A stretch of DNA of 64,000 bases from Trematomus loennbergii. Lineage: Eukaryota; Chordata; Actinopteri; Perciformes; Nototheniidae. A program made the translations under genes and the position numbers. Shown in pieces: positions 40,931 through 54,239 of the stretch (position 1 is the first letter of the stretch; every line of letters begins with the position of its first letter). The stretch lies in the NCBI GenBank assembly GCA_012861695.1, contig JAAOOA010000060.1, positions 18,841,625 through 18,905,624 of the forward strand. The letters run 5' to 3'. The notes under the pieces were generated by a model, which ran no database searches, was not told where the DNA came from, and saw nothing but the letters and a program-made list of their open reading frames with translations.

Positions 40931-43900
40931 TCAGCCTTTTTATTTTGCCACAACAGTATCAAAGAAGCCGAACTGGTTTACTTACCACCATAGATGTATA
41001 AAGAGAACTCCCTCTGCAAAGTTTTCCTATCAATAGCATTTTACTTGACTAAACTAGCTAAATCAACTTGGCTCAACTAGTTACATTAGCTCATATATAA
41101 CCATTTCATTTAGATTATAAAAACATTGAGAAAAACCTAGCATTTTCGTAAAGGGTTTATTTGTGTTTCATGTATCCTACATTTTACATTTGTATCCCTC
41201 ACTCCAAAGACTGTCTCTAAAAAGATGTCTTCAACTCCAATTATGACATGACTTTTGGAGCAGGCTTTGCCGCTTCTAGTCTAATGTATCACTTTAGGCA
41301 TTATGTGACAAGGTGAGGGAGAGGGGGTTTTTGGCTGGGTGGTGATAAATAGCTGTATGGCTATGGTGTAGCCCTTCTCCCGGGTGCATATATCCACCCC
41401 TTTAGTTTAATGCATGAATATTCATCAGGTGATCATGGCGGTACTTTATGTTTTTCTAGAAGGTTAGCAGGTGTTGGAAAGAAAGGACTAGCCGTGCTTT
41501 TGACAGTTCCCACCAGGTACAATGAGATGAGTTTTATCTAATGAAATTCCCTGGCTGAAAGAACATGAACAATCAGAAAAGAAAAAGGAGAGTGCAAAAT
41601 GTACCCTGTTTGACACAAAAGTGTACCATGGACGTAAAAGTAAATTAGCTAATTCTGCTGGGTTTCATAAAATGAGATAATGCATTATCCAGTCCCTTGC
41701 ACTTTATGATGACAGACATTTCTTAGACATTTGCCGGTTCTTTGGTTGAATGAAAAGTGTCTACTTGAATGCAACACCTCGTTTTTTAGGCATGATGGAA
41801 TTCGTCTTTTAGGCCTGGTTCTCAAATGTGTGAACTATCCTTCTTGCTGTGTTATTGAGCATTACTTTGACAGGTTTGAAAAAAATGATGTGACATTTAG
41901 TTTTAAATGTGATGCAACATACTTGTCTGTTACTAAGCTACAGTCCAAATCAGCGTAGAAATAAAAGCCAGTGACAATAATTAAAGATGATTACAGAGAA
42001 AAGCAGGATCAGCTATGAATAGGCTTTTAAGCAGATATATAAAGGGTATTTGGATAATTAAGCAGGTACTCGGCTCAACCCTCAGGCGCATTCAATGCTG
42101 AAGAAACCCTTGATGTGTCCCCATTAAAATATTGAAAAATCGCAATGACTAAGAACGACATTATTTCAAGTTTCTGGGATGTACCTGTGAAGTGTCACAA
42201 TGAGAGCAAGGTAAAAAATAACTTACATCTATGCTGTAATAGGACTATTGTCAAAATGTTTATTAAAACAATAGTCAGATGTTAAAACTTATAACAAATA
42301 TTTGATACTGAAAAATAGAGTCTGAATCGTCTGGTTCATTCAACAGTTTAATAATGGCTCAGTGAGTGGATCATCTTTCTTCTTTTAGACTAAAATGGAT
42401 TCAACTAGCTTGAGCTGTGTCACCTTTTATTCAATAATGGGGGTTATTCATTATTGGTTCACCGGAGCAGTTGAAATTGGAAATGAGTCTGCACTCATGG
42501 CAGGGAAGCAATCTGACAAATTTCTCCCTAATGGAGCCTAAAGTCTCCTCAATCCCCAGATCAATTGCTTACAACTCCTCAGTTGTTTCCTTGTTCCATC
42601 TGCTTGTGTTCACAGAACTAGAAATGAATAACCACATCATTATCTATGCTATTTACCTTAACAAAGGTGTCCGCTGACTTCACCATGTCAGTTTAGTACA
42701 CTTAAAGGTATAATTAGGATTGTTTGAAATGGGGTTGTATAAGGATCTAATCCATAGTCAAGGCATTAAGTGATCAGGGGTACAAAAACTGATGTTAGCC
42801 TCTTAAAAAGTACCCAACAAGAAATGCATCAGTTGTTGTGTGTACACTATATTTAGAATATTTCAAGCAGGCCTTTGCGAGGGGGTGCCATTAGCTTTGC
42901 CCTCTGCAGAGCTGCCAGACTCCATTGACAAAAGCAGTCATTGTACTTTGCAGAACACAGGGGTTCTCTCAATTGTTTGTTTGTTTTTGTTTTTGTTATT
43001 GTGTGACTTTGGTGAAACTTAACCAATTAAAACTAAATGATCTATACTGATTTACCAGTTGGACAGTGGTTTGAGTTCCAACATAGGCTAGTAATACAAA
43101 TATAAGTTGAGGGGATTTGAGGAGGACATAAGTTATTAGTACTCCGCTCCACAACATTTTAGAGGAATAAATTGTAGTTTTTACTCCTTCATTTGTGGGA
43201 CGGCTGCAGTTAAAGGGATTGTTCCTAAAAAGTTAAGATATGACTGACCTGATCACAGACTGTCCTGTGACCCAAGCAACAAATGTTAGGGGAGGAGCTG
43301 AACACTTAACTTCCACTGACATGGGACATTGTGTACAAAAGGTTTGGTGACTCCCTAAGGATGCTCAAACCATTTGTTCCAAAGTTTGCAATAACTAAAG
43401 AACTGATATCAATGATAATTCATATTATATGCCACCTTTTGTTTGTAGTGTCTCAAATCCAATTTGGAGTCAAGAACTTTTTTCTCCCCTCTCTGGCTGT
43501 CTTAGTTATTACCATGGAAACCACAGCTAGGTAAGCCATACATTTCTGGAGTGGATGCTCCAGATAAAAAATAATTTGACAATTTTATAAAAGCAAAATA
43601 TATTTTGATGGAAAATTGTAATCATGTTGAGTTCCTGGTTGAAAATGTGGTGAGTTCACCTGCAGAAAAACGTGCCCCATTAAACTTATGCGTACTAAAA
43701 GTACAGAGATCTCCATGGAGAGTATTGGCTAAGTTGGAACTGTGTGAACTTGCTTTGCAAGGGTTTGAATGTAATGGTTGTCAATATTTTCTCTTTAATG
43801 GAATGAGAACAATATATTGTCTTGCTGTACACAGGTTTGGTACTCTGCAGCAAAATACTAAAATGCAGCATTCGTCATAATGCTGAAGACGCTTTGTGCA

Positions 43901-43985
43901 AACCTGTACCCTGAAAATGATCTGTATAGTACAAAGTTGTTCTTACTTAAGTAGTGACATGAATCTGGCGAACAACTTTGTGTAA
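40931..43985. other. Gene-free interior of the second tandem duplication
   Basis: About 3 kb, AT-rich, with no recognised exon, RNA gene or transposase. Frames of 60-90 codons appear in both copies only because the DNA is duplicated; their ends shift with each indel, which argues against coding function. Confidence 0.5.
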
Positions 43986-44556
43986 CGGACCGTCTCCACA
44001 GCAGCGTTAAAAAAATCTTGGAGGTGGGCGTATCTGAAGCTTGGGGATTTTTTGCGAACAACCAATCACATGAATCTCCCGCCCGCGACATACGAAGCAA
44101 AAAAGCCCATAGTAAACTGGATATAAACTCCCCAAAACAGGCGAAAACATACCACTGTCTCTGCCACCTCCCTCCATGCCTGGCTCCTCCGGTTTATATC
44201 CCGGTAGGTCTGGTCATAAAGCACCGGGTGATTGATTCGCTACCGCTAATTTCTCCTCCATTTTTTGGAATATGAGGAAATGACCTGCAGTATGTCTCTC
44301 CCAGCATACATGCCGTTTGATTGGCTAGAGCTTGAACGGTCAGATTTGCGTACACGGGATTTGATTGGCTGCCGCTTCCACCTCAGCTTCAAAAGTTGAA
44401 CATTGTTCAACTTTGAATCTTGAAAATCCTGAGAATCTCCGCTCGCCTGCCCACAATGCATTTCGGCAAAAAGTGAGGGAAAGTGACGTCACCCCATTCA
44501 AAGTGAATGGGCAGAAGCGTTTCAAGATTTTTTAACGCTGCTGTGGAGACGGCCCG
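43986..44556. mobile_element. PIF/Harbinger-type MITE with TAA target duplication, copy 1
   Basis: The terminal inverted repeats are about 34 bases: CGGACCGTCTCCACAGCAGC on the left; on the right the complement, ending GCTGCTGTGGAGACGGCCCG. Each continues inward as GTTAAAAAA(A)TCTTG. TAA flanks both ends (43983-43985 and 44557-44559). 571 bp, with no transposase. A second internal inverted pair, AAAGTTGAAC/GTTCAACTTT, lies near 44391-44415. Confidence 0.85.
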
Positions 44557-44907
44557 TAAGAGATGTAGTCTTATTTGAAGAATTTAAAGAGCAGGTGGAA
44601 GGAAGCATTATCAGAAAATCATGTAAGTAAATTTGCTTCAACAAGGCCTTTATCTTTCAGTTCCCCGTGGTTATTTCCCAAAGTGATGTAGAAATAAACC
44701 AATGAACTGGTGCTATCAAATTGTTTTGCAGACGATTAAACATACAGTAGATAATTTATCAATATACAGATATGAATGAATTCCTAAAGCAGGACTGTGA
44801 AAACGTCAAAATAAATGCTGCATATTTCCTCTTAGAAATAAAAATGAATGAAAACGATTTAAACACACAATATCTCTATTTAAACAATCGAAAAGTAAAC
44901 GTCTCAA

Positions 44908-47900
44908 AGAGACTGCAGAGGGCGGAGAGCTAAACCTGTTGAAAAAGGTGTTGAGTTGTTAGCTCTCTCTCCAGGGTGCCCTCAGTCAGTCTGTCTCTCC
45001 CCTTAAACCCCGTCATGGCCTTCATCCCATTCCAAACAACCCGGCTATTGTTCTGTTGGAGCTTGGCCTGCAGCTTCTTCCTGTAGAAATCTTTGCTCAG
45101 CCTCAGCTTGTCCCCTTATATTTATTTCTTTACATTTTTAGGATTTGTTTGTACATGAATATTTTCTGAATAAAGAGGAAATAAAAGAGTTACAAATGAA
45201 TACTTACATGTAAGATGGTGTGCATTTATTGTGTCATTAGTTCACAGATATCACGTGAAAATTCCTAAAACCATAACTTGTTTAGTTGAAGGCAGAGCTT
45301 TTTAAACGCGGGTGAATACAGTGAACAATGCTATTTACACCGGGTGACTATAGGCAACAATGCTATTTGATCTATGTGATCTATAGTGACTATAGGCAAC
45401 AATGCTTTATGCACCCAGGTGAAAATAGTGAACAATGCTATTTGCACCTGGCATTGTTCACTACAGTCACCCGGGTGCAAATACCATCAGCCTTTTTATT
45501 TTGCCACAACAGTATCAAAGAAGCCGAACTGGTTTACTTACCACATAGATGTATAAAGAGAACTCCCTCTGCAAAGTTTTCCTATCAATAGCATTTTACT
45601 TGACTAAACTAGCTAAATCAACTTGGGCTCAACTAGTTACATTAGCTCATATATAACCATTTCATTTAGATTATAAAAACATTGAGAAAAACCTGCATTT
45701 TCGTAAAGGGTTTATTTGTGTTTCATGTATCCTACATTTTACATTTGTATCCTCACTCCAAAGACTGTCTCTAAAAAGATGTCTTCAACTCCAATTATGA
45801 CATGACTTTTGGAGCAGGCTTTGCCGCTTCTAGTCTAATGTATCACTTTAGGCATATGTGACAAGGTGAGGGAAGGGGGTTTTTGGCTGGGTGGGATAAA
45901 TAGCTGTATGGCTATGGTGTAGCCCTTCTCCCGGGTGCATATATCCACCCCTTTAGTTTAATGCATGAATATTCATCAGGTGATCATGGCGGTACTTTAT
46001 GTTTTTCTAGAAGGTTAGCAGGTGTTGGAAAGAAAGGACTAGCCGTGCTTTTGACAGTTCCCACCAGGTACAATGAGATGAGTTTTATCTAATGAAATTC
46101 CCTGGCTGAAAGAACATGAACAATCAGAAAAGAAAAAGGAGAGTGCAAAATGTACCTGTTTGACACAAAAGTGTACCATGGACGTAAAAGTAAATTAGCT
46201 AATTCTGCTGGGTTTCATAAAATGAGATAATGCATTATCCAGTCCCTTGCACTTTATGATGACAGACATTTCTTAGACATTTGCCGGTTCTTTGGTTGAA
46301 TGAAAAGTGTCTACTTGAATGCAACACCTCGTGTTTTAGGCATGATGGAATTCGTCTTTTAGGCCTGGTTCTCAAAGTGTGATAACTATCCTTCTTGCTG
46401 TGTATTGAGCATTACTTTGACAGGTTTGAAAAAAAATGATGTGACATTTAGTTTTAAATGTGATGCAACATACTTGTCTGTTACTAAGCTACAGTCCAAA
46501 TCAGCGTAGAAATAAAAGCCAGTGACAATAATTAAGATGATTACAGAGAAAAGCAGGATCAGCTATGAATAGGCTTTTAAGCAGATATATAAAGGGTATT
46601 TGGATAATTAAGCAGGTACTCGGCTCAACCCTCAGGCGCATTCAATGCTGAAGAAACCCTTGATGTGTCCCCATTAAAATATTGAAAAATCGCATGACTA
46701 AGAACGACATTATTTCAAGTTTCTGGGATGTACCTGTGAAGTGTCACAATGAGAGCAAGGTAAAAAATAACTTACATCTATGCTGTAATAGGACTATTGT
46801 CAAAATGTTTATTAAAACAATAGTCAGATGTTAAAACTTATAACAAATATTTGATACTGAAAAATAGAGTCTGAATCGTCTGGTTCATTCAACAGTTAAT
46901 AATGGCTCAGTGAGTGGATCATCTTTCTCTTTTAGACTAAAAGATGGATTCAACTAGCTTGAGCTGTGTCACCTTTATTCAATAATGGGGGTTATTCATT
47001 ATTGGTTCACGGAGCAGTTGAAATTGGAAATGAGTCTGCACTCATGGCAGGGAAGCAATCTGACAAATTTCTCCCTAATGGAGCCTAAAGTCTCCTCAAT
47101 CCCCAGATCAATTGCTTACAACTCCTCAGTTGTTTCCTTGTTCCATCTGCTTGTGTTCACAGAACTAGAAATGAATAACCACATCATTATCTATGCTATT
47201 TACCTTAACAAAAGGTGTCCGCTGACTTCACCATGTCAGTTTAGTACACTTAAAGGTATAATTAGGATTGTTTGAAATGGGGTTGTATAAGGATCTAATC
47301 CATAGTCAAGGCATTAAGTGATCAGGGGCGTACAAAAACTGATGTTAGCCTCTTAAAAAGTACCCAACAAGAAATGCATCAGTTGTTGTGTGTACACTAT
47401 ATTTAGAATATTTCAAGCAGGCCTTTGCGAGGGGGGTGCCATTAGCTTTGCCCTCTGCAGAGCTGCCAGACTCCATTGACAAAAAGCAGTCATTGTACTT
47501 TGCAGAACACAGGGGTTCTCTCAATTGTTTGTTTGTTTTTGTTTTGTTATTGTGTGACTTTGGTGAAACTTAACCAATTAAAACTAAATGATCTATACTG
47601 ATTTACCAGTTGGACAGTGGTTTGAGTTCCAACATAGGCTAGTAATACAAATATAAGTTGAGGGGATTTGAGGAGGACATAAGTTATTAGTACTCCGCTC
47701 CACAACATTTTAGAGGAATAAATTGTAGTTTTTACTCCTTCATTTGTGGGACGGCTGCAGTTAAGAGGGATTGTTCCTAAAAAGTTAAGATATGACTGAC
47801 CTGATCACAGACTGTCTGTGACCCAGCAGCAAAAATGTTAGGGGAGGAGCTGAACACTTAACTTCCACTGACATGGGACATTGTGTACAAAAGGTTTGGT

Positions 47901-49430
47901 GACTCCCTAAGGATGCTCAAACCATTTGTTCCAAAGTTTGCAATAACTAAAGAACTGATATCAATGATAATTCATATTATATGCCACCTTTTGTTTGTAG
48001 TGTCTCAAATCCAATTTGGAGTCAAGAACTTTTTTCTCCCCTCTCTGGCTGTCTTAGTTATTACCATGGAAACCACAGCTAGGTAAGCCATACATTTCTG
48101 GAGTGGATGCTCCAGATAAAAAATAATTTGACAATTTTATAAAAGCAAAATATATTTTCATGGAAAATTGTAATCATGTTGAGTTCCTGGTTGAAAATGT
48201 GGTGAGTTCACCTGCAGAAAAACGTGCCCCATTAAACTTATGCGTACTAAAAGTACAGAGATCTCCATGGAGAGTATTGGCTAAGTTGGAACTGTGTGAA
48301 CTTGCTTTGCAAGGGTTTGAATGTAATGGTTGTCAATATTTTCTCTTAATGGAATGAGAACAATATATTGTCTTGCTGTACACAGGTTTGGTACTCTGCA
48401 GCAAAATACTAAAATGCAGCATTCGTCATAATGCTGAAGACGCTTTGTGCAAACCTGTACCCTGAAAATGATCTGTATAGTACAAAGTTGTTTCTTACTT
48501 AAGTAGTGACATGAATCTGGCGAACAACTTTGTGTAACGGACCGTCTCCACAGCAGCGTTAAAAAAATCTTGGAGGTGGGCGTATCTGAAGCTTGGGGAT
48601 TTTTTGCGAACAACCAATCACATGAATCTCCCGCCCGCGACATACGAAGCAAAAAAGCCCATAGTAACTGGATATAAACTCCCCAAAACAGGCGAAAACA
48701 TACCACTGTCTCTGCCACCTCCCTCCATGCCTGGCTCTCCGGTTATATCCCGGTAGGTCTGGTCATAAAGCACCGGGTGATTGATTCGCTACCGCTAATT
48801 TCTCCTCCATTTTTTGGAATATGAGGAAATGACCTGCAGTATGTCTCTCCCAGCATACATGCCGTTTGATTGGCTAGAGCTTGAACGGTCAGATTTGCGT
48901 ACACGGGATTTGATTGGCTGCCGCTTCCACCTCAGCTTCAAAAGTTGAACATTGTTCAACTTTGAATCTTGAAAATCCTGAGAATCTCCGCTCGCCTGCC
49001 CACAATGCATTCGGCAAAAAGTGAGGGAAAGTGACGTCACCCCATTCAAAGTGAATGGGCAGAAGCGTTTCAAGATTTTTTTAACGCTGCTGTGGAGACG
49101 GCCCGTAAGAGATGTAGTCTTATTTGAAGAATTTAAAGAGCAGGTGGAAGGAAGCATTATCAGAAAATCATGTAAGTAAATTTGCTTCAACAAGGCCTTT
49201 ATCTTTCAGTTCCCGTGGTTATTTCCCAAAGTGATGTAGAAATAAACCAATGAACTGGTGCTATCAAATTGTTTGCAGACGATTAAACATACAGTAGATA
49301 ATTTATCAATATACAGATATGAATGAATTCCTAAAGCAGGACTGTGAAAACGTCAAAATAAATGCTGCATATTTCCTCTTAGAAATAAAAATGAATGAAA
49401 ACGATTTAAACACACAATATCTCTATTTAA
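44908..49430. repeat. Second tandem duplication, downstream copy
   Basis: Matches 40347-44878 end to end. It begins inside the LINE remnant (GACTGCAGAGGGCGGAGAGC) and ends where ATATCTCTATTTAA is followed by unique sequence (ATTGATTCAC) instead of the junction filler. Confidence 0.92.
48538..49105. mobile_element. PIF/Harbinger-type MITE, copy 2 (inside the duplicate)
   Basis: Same termini and TAA flanks as the element at 43986-44556. It is 568 bp; the length difference comes from one-base deletions. It was duplicated with its surroundings rather than inserted independently. Confidence 0.85.
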
Positions 49431-49784
49431 ATTGATTCACAAATAAGGAGTGCTGGAGTAAGTACTAGCTTTTAATTAGCTTAAGTAAATAACAAATAAA
49501 TCATTGCAGAAATAATCAATTTTTTTTTTTACTTACTTTGTTGATGGTATATTCACAGATCTGAAGTAGTCTGAGCTAGCATTGACATTCTCATGCTCCA
49601 GTTCTTCTTTAAAAATGATCCAATACATAAATGGCACAAAACATTTCCTTGTTGTTAGAAGCCTGGATATCTGAGGCCTTCCTAGGGCTTTACTGGTGAT
49701 GAATGTATCTGAGGACAGAAAAGCGTCTTCATTATTTGACATCTTTCATGGAAACCTTATCTATGGTACCTTTTTACCTGACTG

Positions 49785-52231
49785 ACTGAAGCTGACTTCT
49801 TGCAACTACTGGATGTTCTCAACCTCAAACAGCATGTTGATGTCCCCACACACACCAGGGGGCACACGCTTGACCTGGTTATCACTGACTCGGCCCCCAT
49901 CACAAATCTGTTGGTGTACGATCTGGGAGTGTCGGATCACAAGGTTGTTTCAATGGAGTTCAAATTGTCTCACCACATTAAACCCAAACGTCAAATCTAT
50001 TTCAGAAATCTGAAACACATCGACACAGACATCATGACTTTGGACCTGCAGCAAACTTCACTACAGTCAGTGAATCAGTGGAATACTACAACAAAACCCT
50101 GAGTACTGTCCTGGATCTCCACGCCCCACTGAAATCACGAACAGTCAGCTTCTCCCGCTCAGCCCCTTGGTTCACTTCAGAGTTGCGTAGCATGAAGGCA
50201 GCTGGGCGTGTACTCGAGCGGCGTCTCGCACGATCTGGACTCACTGTTCACAGATTAGCCTATCAGGAACATCAAAAAACCTACTCAAAGTCACTCAAAA
50301 AGCACGGTCACAATTCTACTCCGACATCATCAGTAAAAATCCTGGAAACTCCAAGCAGCTTTTCTCTACTGTTGATCATCTCCTCAAGCCACAAACTCCC
50401 TCACACATCGACACTACAGAAGAGCAGTGCAATAACTTTGTTACTTTCTTCAGGACAAAAGTTGCCACTATTCGCTCTCTTCTCTCCACCCCTTGCGCTG
50501 TGTCTGTCCCTACTGTTAACCCACAGCATGGGATTTTCCAACCGCTCTGTTGCTTCACGGAGATCTCTCAGCAAGAGGTTGAGGACATCACCTGCAAGAT
50601 GAAACCCTCCACCTGCACACTAGACCCTCTACCCACAGCCCTTGTCAAATCGAACATCTCGGCTATAAGTCCCATGATCACCTACGTCATCAACAGCTCC
50701 CTCAAGGCTGGTATGTTCCATTGGCTCTTAAAACTGCCGTCATCAGACCCCTTCTCAAAAAACCCACCCTAGACCCAGACATCCTCGCCAACTACAGGCC
50801 CATCTCCAACCTCCCATTTCTAGCCAAGGTGCTGGAAAAAGTAGTTGCCGCCCAGCTTCAGGACCATCTACAACTAAACGGCCTCTTTGAAAAATTCCAG
50901 TCCGGTTTCCGTTCCGCCCACAGCACTGAAACAGCTCTGGTCAGGGTCACAAACGACCTGTTGATGGCGGCTGATACTGGATCCCCATCTCTCCTCATCC
51001 TCCTGGATCTGACTGCAGCATTCGACACTGTCGACCATAACATCCTCCTTCAGCGCCTCAAACACACCATCGGACTCTCTGACTCCGCCCTGAGCTGGTT
51101 CCAGTCCTACCTGTCTGGAAGAACAGAGTACGTCTCCTTGGGAGGTGCGAGGTCCCAGACACACCCTGTCACCTGTGGTGTCCCTCAAGGGTCGGTCCTT
51201 GGGCCCACTCTGTTCACCCTGTACACTCTGCCCCTTGGCCGTGTCATCAGCAAGCATGGAATATCATTCCATTGCTACGCTGATGACACGCAGCTATATA
51301 TAAAGACAGACCCTATCCCGCATGCATCTTCACTGTCACCATCATCGTCACCGTTCCCATCAACATCCCTTAACACCTGCATTGAGGAGAGGCTTGGATG
51401 CGAGAAAACTATTTATCAGTATTTTAGTTGGCACACCAAACCAGGTCCAGTCATCCCCCATAACCCACATTACCTTTTCTGGACAAAACATACCCCTCTC
51501 CACAGCAGTTACCAACCTGGGTGTAAGATTTGACAGACATCTGACTTTTGACACCCACATCAAACACCTGTGCAAAACCTCCTTCTACCACCTCAGGAAC
51601 ATTGCTAAACTCCGTCCCACACTCTCCCTGTCAGATGCAGAACAACTGGTCCATGCCTTCGTCTCCTCAAGGCTCGATTACTGCAACGCTCTCCTCATCG
51701 GGACTCCTAGCGGGAGCCTTCAGAAGCTCCAATATGTACAGAACAGTGCCGCTAGGATCCTGATGAGGGTGAGAAAATACAACCACATCACACCCGTTCT
51801 TCATTCCCTCCACTGGCTTCCTGTCTCATTCAGGATCGACTACAAGATCGCACTACTGACCCATCAATGCATCCACGGGAACGCTCCTCCATACCTGAAG
51901 GAACTTCTCACATCTCAAACCTCCACACGCAACCTCCGCTCCACAACCAACCATCTGCTTCGCCCCCCCAGGACCAAACTACCACAATGGGGGATCGGGC
52001 TTTCTGTGCAGCTGCTCCTCGCCTGTGGAATTCCCTCCCAGACCACCTGAGGACTCCACAGACCACTGACGCCTTCAAGAAAGCCTAAAAACCTTTCTTT
52101 TAAAAAAAGCTTTTGATTAAACTTTTGTTTATTTGTTTGTTTTTATTATGCCTCCTGTAGCACCTTGGGATTGCTGCTAGCAATGAAAGGTGCTTTATAA
52201 ATTGAATTTATTATTATTATTATTATTATTT
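49785..52231 (+). mobile_element. 5'-truncated L2-type LINE, pol frame broken
   Basis: Fragments of one pol protein follow in order. 49800-50100 is the endonuclease end (THTRGHTLDLVITDS, GVSDHKVVSMEF). 50078-50300 is the linker (LDLHAPLKSRTVSFSRSAPW). 50721-51310 is reverse transcriptase with NYRPISNLPFLAKVLEK, LLILLDLTAAFDTVDH, GVPQGSVLGP and the catalytic YADD at 51276-51287. 51500-52080 is the C-terminal part (SRLDYCNALLIG, HWLPVSFRIDYK). Frames shift at several places (near 50090, 50350-50720, 51320-51530 and 52000), so no functional protein remains. The 3' end is AAAGGTGCTTTATAAATTG followed by (ATT)n to about 52231, typical of L2 elements. The family copies itself by target-primed reverse transcription. 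Confidence 0.88.
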
Positions 52232-53150
52232 TACTTCATTTCACATGAAAGTTTGCTTTCTCTAATGGATAATAGGCCCATGGAACTTTCACTGCGATCT
52301 TAATACGCCCCCCACATTCACTCACTTCAATCATTGAATCTATGAAGGTTTGAAGTTAACAAGTTGTTTACGGACAGACTCTGCCATTGAGTTTCACATC
52401 AGTGATGGAGAGATGACACAATAAATTGCATGTTGAATAGATATGAAACAATAAAAATAAAGGCCGGCAAATGTATTTCTTCATTCTCAGTGACCCTTTG
52501 ATAAAACTTTCTCTAATGCAATGCTGTTAAGATTGTGACATTTGACCTTTCTAGAGAGATTTAGCAAAAAAACTCCACCTCTGGGGCCATTTGGGTGGAA
52601 ATGGGCGTTTTTGCCGTTTCTTTTTAACCGCTAGAGCCAATGGAATCGAGGGAAAGTTCCACATACACACACAGGTTACCAAATAAGGAGTGAGAGTGAC
52701 GCGTAGAAAAACCGGAAGCTGCGCTAACCTCTGGTGGCTACCATTAGCAGCTAATTTTTCTTCTCCGATTTTTGCATAAAAATGGAATTATGGATTATCA
52801 ATAATTTTTTCGATCGGTATAGCTAGAGTTCTGTGCTAACGGCCTTAAGATTTTTTCGCTCGTGGCTAATTCAGAGGCTCGGCGTTAGCTTTGTGTTTTT
52901 ATTTGCAAAAAAAAAAAAAAAAGATCAGTTAGCTGAGTTTCTTCCCGTTACATGGATAAAACATTCATAGTTTATTAAATATTAAGAAGCCTTCAGACGC
53001 TGTTTCCTGCAGATGACGCGTTTTTCCCCCGGTGGCGGGGGGAGGGGTCTATTAACCTTTGTGTGCTGTTTGGGTCTGTGGGACCCGTTTTCAGTGTTTA
53101 CTAAAAGAAAATGTATGCAATTTCATTATTTTAACCTGCTTTATTTGGAG
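52232..53150. other. Gene-free interval; possible short inverted repeat
   Basis: No gene recognised. ATGGAACTTTC near 52278 and GAAAGTTCCACAT near 52655 are inverted relative to each other and could be the ends of a roughly 0.4 kb MITE, but other support is lacking. An A-homopolymer lies at about 52907-52922. Confidence 0.3.
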
Positions 53151-53154
53151 GTGG

Positions 53155-53225
53155 ACCTCTCATCCTCTAGGGGGGTCCTCACCTCCTCCAGGGGGGACCT
53201 CACATCCTCTAGGGGGGTCCGGGGG
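53155..53225. repeat. Short G-rich tandem repeat, about three units
   Basis: Units of the form CCTCWCATCCTCTAGGGGGG and CCTCACCTCCTCCAGGGGGG are repeated about three times. They are immediately followed by sequence related to the dispersed 163-bp repeat at 36456-36618. Confidence 0.75.
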
Positions 53226-53259
53226 CATACAACCCCGGGAAGATTTTCTTTTAAATGTT

Positions 53260-53345
53260 GAAGTTAAATCCATCAATCTGGTGTACTTTGAGCACAACAT
53301 GAATTTATGGATACAGCTCTCAACACTCATATGAAACGGAGCTGT
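53260..53345. repeat. Third, diverged copy of the dispersed repeat seen at 35.5 and 36.5 kb
   Basis: TTGAAGTTAAATCCATCAAT, CTGGTGTACTTTGAG and ATGGATACAGCTCTCAACAC, followed by CATATGAAACGG, match 36553-36645 with scattered substitutions. Confidence 0.75.
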
Positions 53346-54009
53346 ATACTTTTCAATAATCCACAAATATTTAGAATATGATCACAACCAATAAATAAAC
53401 CCCATGACGTTTCACTCAGAGGTCAAGGGATAGACGATAGGGTTTAGAACTTAGGAGCTGATTTTTGGACTATTCGACCGCAACCCTAGAGAATTCGAAC
53501 GGCACTTATCATGGCTGCCACTGAGGTACTTCCGGGTAATTTCACTCCGTTAGGAAGGTTCCTAAGCTAAATGGACTATTCGACTGCAACCCTGGAATGA
53601 AACACAAAAGGTGAGTACCAAAATAAGACAGGAAGTGGGAGACAAGACAAAAAATGATTAAACAAAAACATAAAACATGACTGAACTCAACACTTTTGAC
53701 GGGACACAACATGCACGGTTTTATGAACACATTTGTTCTGACTTTACACGGGTAAATACTGAAGATAAACTTGATTGACTTATAGATAATAATAAATGCA
53801 TTTTGTTGGCTGTGTAAAAATATGCATCTACATGACTGTGAGTCAGGGCGGCGGGTACTGTAGGCTAGGGAAGGCTAAGCCTTCCCAAATATCTTTGTCA
53901 CTGCATCCTGGTAACATTTAATATAATGTAATGTATGTGTCTTTGACATTAGCGCTGCTATGCAGCCACCGGACGGCATGCAGTCGCACGCGCAGGCATC
54001 TTTGTGTCA

Positions 54010-54092
54010 AGCGGGCTTCGCTGTCGGACCGTGATGTGATTGGCCAACCCCTCTGTGGCCAATCACATCACGATCCGACAGCGAAGCCCGCT
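54010..54092. repeat. Long hairpin upstream of the hAT transposase
   Basis: AGCGGGCTTCGCTGTCGGAC followed by CGTGATGTGATTGGCCA is matched by its reverse complement ending at 54092. The arms are about 37 bases with one mismatch and the loop is about 8 bases (ACCCCTCT). It lies between the presumed element end and the transposase start codon. Confidence 0.9.
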
Positions 54093-54239
54093 AATTTCAA
54101 GTGCAAAATCACTGTATAGTATAGTGTACATTGGCGGTCGAAAATGGATATACGGACTTTTTTCAAGGCAAACAATAAAACGAATCCGATGCCACAACGA
54201 ACACCTACCATCTATCTACCAAGATAAGGTTACAATGAA

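Larger units (their letters stand above)
40347..44878. repeat. Second tandem duplication, upstream copy (about 4.5 kb)
   Basis: Repeated at 44908-49430 with very high identity. Differences seen are mostly one-base or two-base indels, for example CACCCGGGTG against CACCGGGTG (40790/45340), GCATTATG against GCATATG (41298/45851) and GTACCCTG against GTACCTG (41602/46153). Very few substitutions are seen, such as g/c at about 43608/48160. Between the copies, 44879-44907 holds a short stretch (ACAATCGAAAAGTAAACGTC) that matches 39203-39228 in the LINE remnant. This suggests the second copy once extended further left and lost about 1.1 kb. Confidence 0.92.

Noticed and set aside
40673..45591. Paired hypothetical proteins with the EQCYLHPG/RQQC motif
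   Set aside because: The peptide periodicity comes from the AACAATGCT repeat cluster, and the frames shift between the two duplicate copies with single-base indels.
49533..49742. Minus-strand frame of 69 codons followed by a possible donor GTAAGT
   Set aside because: No recognised family, no matching acceptor or partner exon. Kept only as an unassigned frame.
52272..52668. Possible MITE with ATGGAACTTTC ends
   Set aside because: The inverted match is only about 11 bases, no target duplication was found and the inner sequence shows no symmetry.
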